Translations under genes and position numbers: made by a program
Notes under the pieces: model-generated
Database searches by the model: none
Told to the model about the DNA's origin: nothing
The model's input: the letters and a program-made list of their open reading frames with translations, nothing else
In this document: piece after piece, positions 57,697 to 61,276 of the stretch
How the letters are laid out: each line of letters opens with the position of its first letter
Numbering within the stretch: the first letter of the stretch is position 1
From: a virus
Reading direction: 5' to 3' (one strand)
IMG/VR virus record: IMGVR_UViG_3300024262_000031
Span: 1 to 61,276 of that record
Length of the DNA stretch: 61,276 nucleotides

Positions 57697-58202
57697 CGGA
57701 AAGATGGCGAAAGGTTATAGGTTATGAGGAATCCTATGAAGTTTCTAGTCTTGGTAAAGTGAGGTCAGTGGATAGGATTCTACCACACTCGCGGTATGGT
57801 ACTTGGAAATTGAATGGGCGAATTTTACACACTATATTATCTGGTGGATATCTTGCAGTAAATTTATCGAAAGAAGGAACTTCACGATATATCCGGATTC
57901 ATCGGCTTGTAGCGGCTGCATGGATTGGACCGTGTCCAGAGGGTCAACAGGTTAGACATGGTCCTAACGGTAAGCTAGATAATTCCATTTCTAACCTTTG
58001 CTATGGTACGCCTAGTGAAGATGGTCTTGATAAGCGTAGGGATGGAACGCATATTGGCAAAGCTGTGCGTCGTAGTGATGGTGTCGAATTTATCAGTATG
58101 ACCGTCGCTGCTGAAGAAACAGGTTGTGGGCGTGTGTGTGTATCTGGGCTGTTTGTAACGGGCGTCAAAAAACAGCCGGTGGTTATGGCTGGGAATACGT
58201 AA
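57684..58202 (+). pseudogene. NUMOD4-HNH homing endonuclease with frameshifted C-terminus
   Basis: The start at ATG 57684 (AAGGA six bases upstream) overlaps zwf by 13 bases. NUMOD4 (ERWRKVIGYEESYEVSSLGK) and HNH core (RLVAAAWIGPCPEGQQVRHG, LDNSISNLCYGT) are intact. At residue ~150 the frame shifts in a (GT)5 run (58132-58141). Removing one GT restores the family ending (VCNGRQKTAGGYGWEYV) and carries the frame to a TGA at 58220-58222, overlapping the next gene start. As it stands the product is 172 residues and lacks the normal NUMOD1-like end. The catalytic part could still fold, but specific DNA binding would be impaired. A sequencing error in the run cannot be excluded. Confidence 0.85.
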
Positions 58203-58214
58203 CGGAGAAATCGA

Positions 58215-59156
58215 ATGTGTGATATTTTAGTAGCCGGTGGCGCGGGCTTTTTGGGTTCGCATTTGTGTCGTCGTTTGGTCGCTGAGGGCAACCGAGTCAC
58301 GTGCATCGACAATCTTCAGACTGGTCGCAAAGAGAATGTGGCTGACCTTATTGGCACGCCAGCTTTTCGCTTCTTTAGAGCGGACGTGAAGGACATGGCA
58401 CGGTTGCGACGTTTGAATGACGGCTATGATAAAATTTTCAATTTGGCGTGCCCAGCTTCACCCCCAGCATATCAAAAAGACCCTATCAACACGATGCTGA
58501 CCAACGTTGTTGGGACCGAGAATCTGCTTCACATAGCTGCCATCTCGAAAGCGAGATTCTTGCAAGCCTCAACAAGCGAAGTGTACGGATGCCCAGAAAA
58601 GCACCCACAGAACGAAGAATATCGGGGCAATGTCAATCCGGTCGGTGTGCGGAGTTGCTACGACGAGGGCAAACGGGCTGCTGAGACGCTGTGTATGGAT
58701 TATCGACGCAAACATGGCACAGATGCGAAGATTGTACGTATTTTCAATTGCTATGGCCCCGGGATGCGTCCTGATGATGGCCGGGTAGTCTCGAACTTTA
58801 TTATGCAAGCCCTCAAAGACGAACCCATCACTCTGTACGGCGACGGAATGCAGACCCGTTCCTTCTGCTACGTTGACGATATGATTGATGGCCTCATTAA
58901 GATGATGAACTCAAGTCTGGCGGGACCGGTGAATCTTGGTAATCCCAATGAGTTTGATATGCACCATCTCGCCGGTATAATTTGTGGTCTCATAACTAGT
59001 ACCTCACGGTATGTCTATGAAGACTTGCCAGAAGATGACCCCAGGGTACGCTGCCCAGATATTACACTAGCTCGTACTCTCTTAGGTTGGGAGCCCCGGG
59101 TCGAACTTCGTGAGGGCCTAAAGAAAACGATAGCTTATTTCAAAGGACTGATGTAA
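58215..59156 (+). CDS. UDP-glucuronate decarboxylase-like sugar-nucleotide SDR
   Basis: A 313-residue short-chain dehydrogenase. NAD loop GGAGFLGSH (8-16); '[15 protein letters not shown]' (76-90) and ASTSEVYG with T120, S121 and E122; catalytic YDEGK with Y149 and K153 in RSCYDEGKR. Next come [19 protein letters not shown] and [10 protein letters not shown]. This set matches UDP-xylose synthase (UXS), which oxidises and decarboxylates UDP-glucuronate to UDP-xylose in the cytoplasm. Related dTDP-glucose dehydratases lack the ACPASPP motif. UDP-xylose could feed glycan modification of virion or host surface. The stop overlaps the next ATG (TAATG). Confidence 0.9.
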   Translation: MCDILVAGGAGFLGSHLCRRLVAEGNRVTCIDNLQTGRKENVADLIGTPAFRFFRADVKDMARLRRLNDGYDKIFNLACPASPPAYQKDPINTMLTNVVGTENLLHIAAISKARFLQASTSEVYGCPEKHPQNEEYRGNVNPVGVRSCYDEGKRAAETLCMDYRRKHGTDAKIVRIFNCYGPGMRPDDGRVVSNFIMQALKDEPITLYGDGMQTRSFCYVDDMIDGLIKMMNSSLAGPVNLGNPNEFDMHHLAGIICGLITSTSRYVYEDLPEDDPRVRCPDITLARTLLGWEPRVELREGLKKTIAYFKGLM

Positions 59157-59434
59157 TGTATTTTTACGTAGACTTTCATGCGGACGGAGGACAAGCGTGT
59201 GTACCCGGTCGTCGTCGTTTCGATGACCTTGAGGAAGCTGAAGAATTTTCGCTCTTAATGTCAGCAGAACCGGGTCATATTTGTAAGAATGATGTACGAT
59301 TCTTTGAGAGTGAACGTCGCCTAAATGAATACGGAACGATTGCTTTGAATCCGACGTTCCCACCCAGTGGTAGCCAAGCACATTTTAACGACTGCTTAAA
59401 TTTTACGACTAATGAACCCGAAGCTGTGGAATAA
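59156..59434 (+). CDS. hypothetical protein (92 aa)
   Basis: A 92-residue protein starting one base inside the stop of the UXS-like gene, so translation is coupled. It begins [20 protein letters not shown] and contains FDDLEEAEEFSLLMSAEPGH and a Thr/Glu-rich end. There are three Cys and several His. No family is recognised. Its position in the accessory operon is the only functional clue. Confidence 0.65.
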   Translation: MYFYVDFHADGGQACVPGRRRFDDLEEAEEFSLLMSAEPGHICKNDVRFFESERRLNEYGTIALNPTFPPSGSQAHFNDCLNFTTNEPEAVE

Positions 59435-59879
59435 TATCCGATTTTGCAAACAACGGGACTGTTTTTCATGCGGTCCTATGGCCCTGCTAAATGCGGACAA
59501 GTTTTTCGGTAGGGATATTACCTATCGGCACCTTCCAGCTTACCAAAAGATGGTACACTGTGCGCCGAAGCATGGTACATACACAAGCGACATGTCAAAC
59601 GTCTTAGGGCGGGCGAGTCGTAGGTCTTGGAAAACAACGAAGAAATTTCTACACGGACATTGCTTGATTATTCAAACCGGAGATGGTAAGCGTGGCCGCA
59701 AGGGACACTACTCACTGATTTGTATGGATCGACAGGGGGACTACTTTCTAGTGAATCATTACAAGGCCGCTTACGCTGCGGTAGCAGTGAGTTGGCAAAA
59801 GGTATACTGGCTTTGGCGAAAAGCCCACAGGGTTTGGTATGTAAACGAACCCATTTTGGAGACGAACGATGAAGCTTAG
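59412..59879 (+). CDS. papain/C39-like cysteine peptidase (155 aa)
   Basis: A 155-residue protein with the compact papain-fold triad pattern: QRDCFSCGPMALLNADKFFG, where Q14 (oxyanion) precedes C20 by six residues; GHYSLICMD with H99; and YFLVNH with N115. The C39-like group cleaves leader peptides or other proteins and is usually ~150 residues when free-standing. There is no signal peptide or membrane part, so it would act in the cytoplasm or virion. It overlaps the previous gene by 23 bases. Its substrate is not evident. It differs from the intein-containing peptidase in size, export signal and motif details. Confidence 0.72.
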   Translation: MNPKLWNNIRFCKQRDCFSCGPMALLNADKFFGRDITYRHLPAYQKMVHCAPKHGTYTSDMSNVLGRASRRSWKTTKKFLHGHCLIIQTGDGKRGRKGHYSLICMDRQGDYFLVNHYKAAYAAVAVSWQKVYWLWRKAHRVWYVNEPILETNDEA

Positions 59880-60210
59880 AGAAAGAGATTTATGGTGCGT
59901 GGAAATCGGCTTGCCGGGGACAATCAAGAACCCCGCACGTGGCATCAATTGGATCAGCTATTTTGATGTGGCACCTACCAAGGAAATCATATTGGAGGCA
60001 CTCAAAGCCTTAGTCAACTATTACTATTATGACGGGAGTGGTCCCGATGCCGTAGAGAGCGAAGACGGCTTCTATACCCGCTTGCTTGAGACAGTTGCAT
60101 TCTGGGATGAGACTAAGGAGACGAGAGCGAGTATCACAGTGGCGGGTACAAGTATCGGGATAATCAGCATTACAAAGCCCAGCCCGTACTATGAGGTCAC
60201 CAATGATTAG
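59869..60210 (+). CDS. hypothetical protein (113 aa)
   Basis: A 113-residue protein, ATG 59869 with GGAG about eight bases upstream. It starts LRERDLWCVEIGLPGTIKNP, has a YFDVAPTKEIILEALKAL strand-helix pair, and ends with a strand-rich ASITVAGTSIGIISITKP. An alpha-beta fold is likely. No family is recognised. It overlaps its upstream neighbour by 11 bases, in line with the operon. Confidence 0.68.
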   Translation: MKLRERDLWCVEIGLPGTIKNPARGINWISYFDVAPTKEIILEALKALVNYYYYDGSGPDAVESEDGFYTRLLETVAFWDETKETRASITVAGTSIGIISITKPSPYYEVTND

Positions 60211-60454
60211 ATACACCGTGGTAATAGAATGTCCCGACATGATTCAAGACAAATTTGCGATTGGTTGTACTATCGGACGGCTAATTGACAACAATAATTG
60301 GCAAGTCCTTAAAACGTACCGGGACGGTAAAGTTACGATTACAGTGCTTGGATTTTCAAATTGGGAGGGGGCTAAGAAAGCCTGCGACTTGATGGATGAA
60401 GAGGGTATCGCGGGGTTGACAGTCTATAGCGAAGAGGTCATAAAAAGTCTATGA
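60203..60454 (+). CDS. hypothetical protein (83 aa)
   Basis: ATG 60203 is chosen because GAGG lies six bases upstream; an earlier in-frame ATG at 60191 is possible. The product has an alpha-beta pattern with two Cys, MIRYTVVIECPDMIQDKFAI then IAGLTVYSEEVIKSL at the end. No family is recognised. Its stop overlaps the ATG of the next gene by four bases (ATGA). Confidence 0.65.
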   Translation: MIRYTVVIECPDMIQDKFAIGCTIGRLIDNNNWQVLKTYRDGKVTITVLGFSNWEGAKKACDLMDEEGIAGLTVYSEEVIKSL

Positions 60455-60861
60455 AGTCCTTACCTATACTCACTGAAGCTCAAGTGCGGAAGTTTTTGGC
60501 AAGGGTCCAAAGTGGCCGTCCTCAAGATTGTTGGGAATGGCAAGGTCGTACCTCTCCGAAGGGTTACGGACGATTTAGTATCAAAAACAACGAGTGCCTA
60601 GCTCATCGTGTAGCCTTCTTCCTGCATAACGAAGTTGATCCTCAAGATAGCATCGTTAGACAAACGTGTAAGAATAAAAAGTGTTGCAATCCCTCCCACC
60701 TTCGACTCGATGAGGCAACTAAATTAGGCCCCTTGCAAATTCGATACATTCGAGGACAGGCAGCTAAGGGAGTGTCATCACGAACTTTAGCGAAGCAGTA
60801 TAGTGTGGCGAAATCAACAATTCAGAATATCATAACCAACGCGACTTGGAAGAACGTTTAG
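60451..60861 (+). CDS. HNH-type protein with a missing catalytic His plus HTH domain (136 aa)
   Basis: A 136-residue member of the HNH_3-like group: CWEWQG (27-32), GYGRFS, LAHRVAFFL (50-58), then C73, C78, C79, NPSHL with H83. In active relatives the segment before the first Cys reads V-x-H-x-C; here it is VRQTC, with Q71 in place of the His. The remaining zinc ligands and final N-x-x-H are present. Residues ~90-136 form a resolvase-like helix-turn-helix (GVSSRTLAKQYSVAKSTIQ). The protein may bind DNA without cutting it. The tRNA-Ser gene starts at its stop codon. Confidence 0.8.
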   Translation: MKSLPILTEAQVRKFLARVQSGRPQDCWEWQGRTSPKGYGRFSIKNNECLAHRVAFFLHNEVDPQDSIVRQTCKNKKCCNPSHLRLDEATKLGPLQIRYIRGQAAKGVSSRTLAKQYSVAKSTIQNIITNATWKNV

Positions 60862-60945
60862 GGGAGGTGGCCGAGTCTGGCTTATGGCCCTGGTTTTGAA
60901 AACCAGTGTGGGCAACCACCGGGGGTTCAAATCCCTCCCTCCCCG
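60861..60945 (+). tRNA. tRNA-Ser (anticodon UGA)
   Basis: An 85-nt class II tRNA. The acceptor GGGGAGG pairs perfectly with CCTCCCC. The D-arm region is TGGCCGAGTCTGGCTTATGGC. The anticodon stem is CTGGT/ACCAG with loop TTTGAAA, so the anticodon is TGA. A long variable arm (TGTGGGCAACCACC) follows, then the T arm GGGGG-TTCAAAT-CCCTC. The 3' CCA is not encoded. It reads UCA codons. It overlaps the preceding stop codon by one base and lies in the accessory operon. Confidence 0.95.
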
Positions 60946-60965
60946 CTCGACTAGAAAGGTAAGAC

Positions 60966-61187
60966 ATGAGTGAAACTGGCGAATTTGAACTGGCGAGGAT
61001 TGCAAAGATAATTGCCACCTTACGAGAACGATTGATAATTGACGGCGGTGAACCTCAGTACAAGGATTGCTGTGACTACTCGGATCAGCTTGTTGTAGAT
61101 GGCGAACCCAAGTTTGATGACCTAAGCCGTCTGGAGTGGATGCTTAGGACTGCTGCACTAAAACGAAACAATTGCAACAAAACATAG
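60966..61187 (+). CDS. small hypothetical protein (73 aa)
   Basis: A 73-residue acidic helical protein just after the tRNA: MSETGEFELARIAKIIATLR, DCCDYSDQLVVDG, FDDLSRLEWMLRTAALKRN. The AAAGGT ribosome site lies 6 bases before the ATG. No family is recognised. A CC pair and Tyr/Asp cluster (C36, C37) are notable but not diagnostic. Confidence 0.65.
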   Translation: MSETGEFELARIAKIIATLRERLIIDGGEPQYKDCCDYSDQLVVDGEPKFDDLSRLEWMLRTAALKRNNCNKT

Positions 61188-61190
61188 GGT

Positions 61191-61276
61191 ATGTGGAAGA
61201 CAACTGGCGAAATTGCTAAAGAGTATGGTGTTTCAAGAACAACAATTTTGAGATGGGTTAGACATGGTGAGTTTAC
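61191..61276 (+). CDS. partial helix-turn-helix gene (cut by window end)
   Basis: ATG 61191 follows the previous stop by three bases, with AGGGT upstream. The 28 visible codons read MWKTTGEIAKEYGVSRTTIL then RWVRHGEF, a clear helix-turn-helix of excisionase/MerR type. The gene continues past the window, so its identity (regulator, excisionase or homing protein) is open. Confidence 0.75.
   Translation, partial: MWKTTGEIAKEYGVSRTTILRWVRHGEF

Noticed and set aside
60814-61018. Leftward open frames with a GREGFEPP-like motif
   Set aside because: This is the well-known antisense translation artefact of a tRNA-Ser gene.
1-61276. Prophage or temperate phage
   Set aside because: No integrase, attachment site, CI-like repressor or host flank is seen; absence in this window alone does not prove a lytic life.

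Overview
The window is a 61 kb piece of a tailed double-stranded DNA bacteriophage genome; neither end looks like a physical genome end. Large terminase, DUF4055-type portal, scaffold, P22-like coat, tape measure and tail-tip proteins are all recognisable, and the 1354-residue tape measure points to a siphovirus-like, long non-contractile tail. The host cannot be fixed from sequence alone. The glucose-6-phosphate dehydrogenase gene is a metabolic gene best known from cyanophages. The Tat-type and Sec-type export signals imply a host with an extracytoplasmic compartment. No integrase, repressor, DNA polymerase or RNA polymerase is seen here.

Layout. Bases 1-2222 hold leftward accessory genes, including a ParB-like protein. 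Bases 2223-2901 are a 680-bp divergent control region with three full copies and one half copy of a ~70-bp palindromic element plus a long inverted repeat, and it may be an origin. Bases 2902-7111 are a rightward replication block: primase-polymerase/SF3 helicase, a dATP/dGTP diphosphohydrolase-family protein, a small protein and a DEDD exonuclease. From 55512 leftward to 7085 nearly everything is one collinear late block of about 48 kb. In transcription order it holds: a zinc-ribbon-like protein, small membrane/holin-like proteins, an exported module (Tat-signal papain-like peptidase carrying an intein, thioredoxin-like protein, proline-rich protein), terminase, portal, head fibre candidates, a giant beta-helix protein, head-tail connector, scaffold, coat, neck proteins, tail tube, tail chaperone with a probable -1 frameshift, tape measure, lectin-like fibres, tail tip proteins with an embedded sulfotransferase, and an SPFH protein. 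Two NUMOD4-HNH homing-endonuclease genes sit in this block on the opposite strand with their own promoters. Bases 55641-61276 are a rightward accessory block: a DNA-binding repeat protein behind two tandem sigma70-like promoters, glucose-6-phosphate dehydrogenase, a frameshifted HNH gene, UDP-glucuronate decarboxylase, a papain/C39-like peptidase, small proteins, a degenerate HNH protein, tRNA-Ser(UGA), and a truncated helix-turn-helix gene at the edge.

Control logic (inference). Plus-strand accessory genes use near-consensus host sigma70 promoters (TTGACA/T, 17-bp spacer, TATACT). The leftward late block and the rightward replication block each begin beside the ~70-bp palindromic element, always in the same orientation relative to the gene served, so it is probably a phage-specific promoter or operator. 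Intrinsic-terminator-like hairpins after the coat and tail tube genes may set late expression levels.

Most unusual content: a 20-residue repeat family shared by two virion genes and expanded to roughly sixty copies in a 1742-residue neck-lectin fusion, with a 909-bp segmental duplication inside it; a Tat-exported cysteine peptidase with an intein three residues after its presumed catalytic Asn; an (xVA)n repeat fibre; and several frozen steps in the decay or mobility of homing endonucleases.
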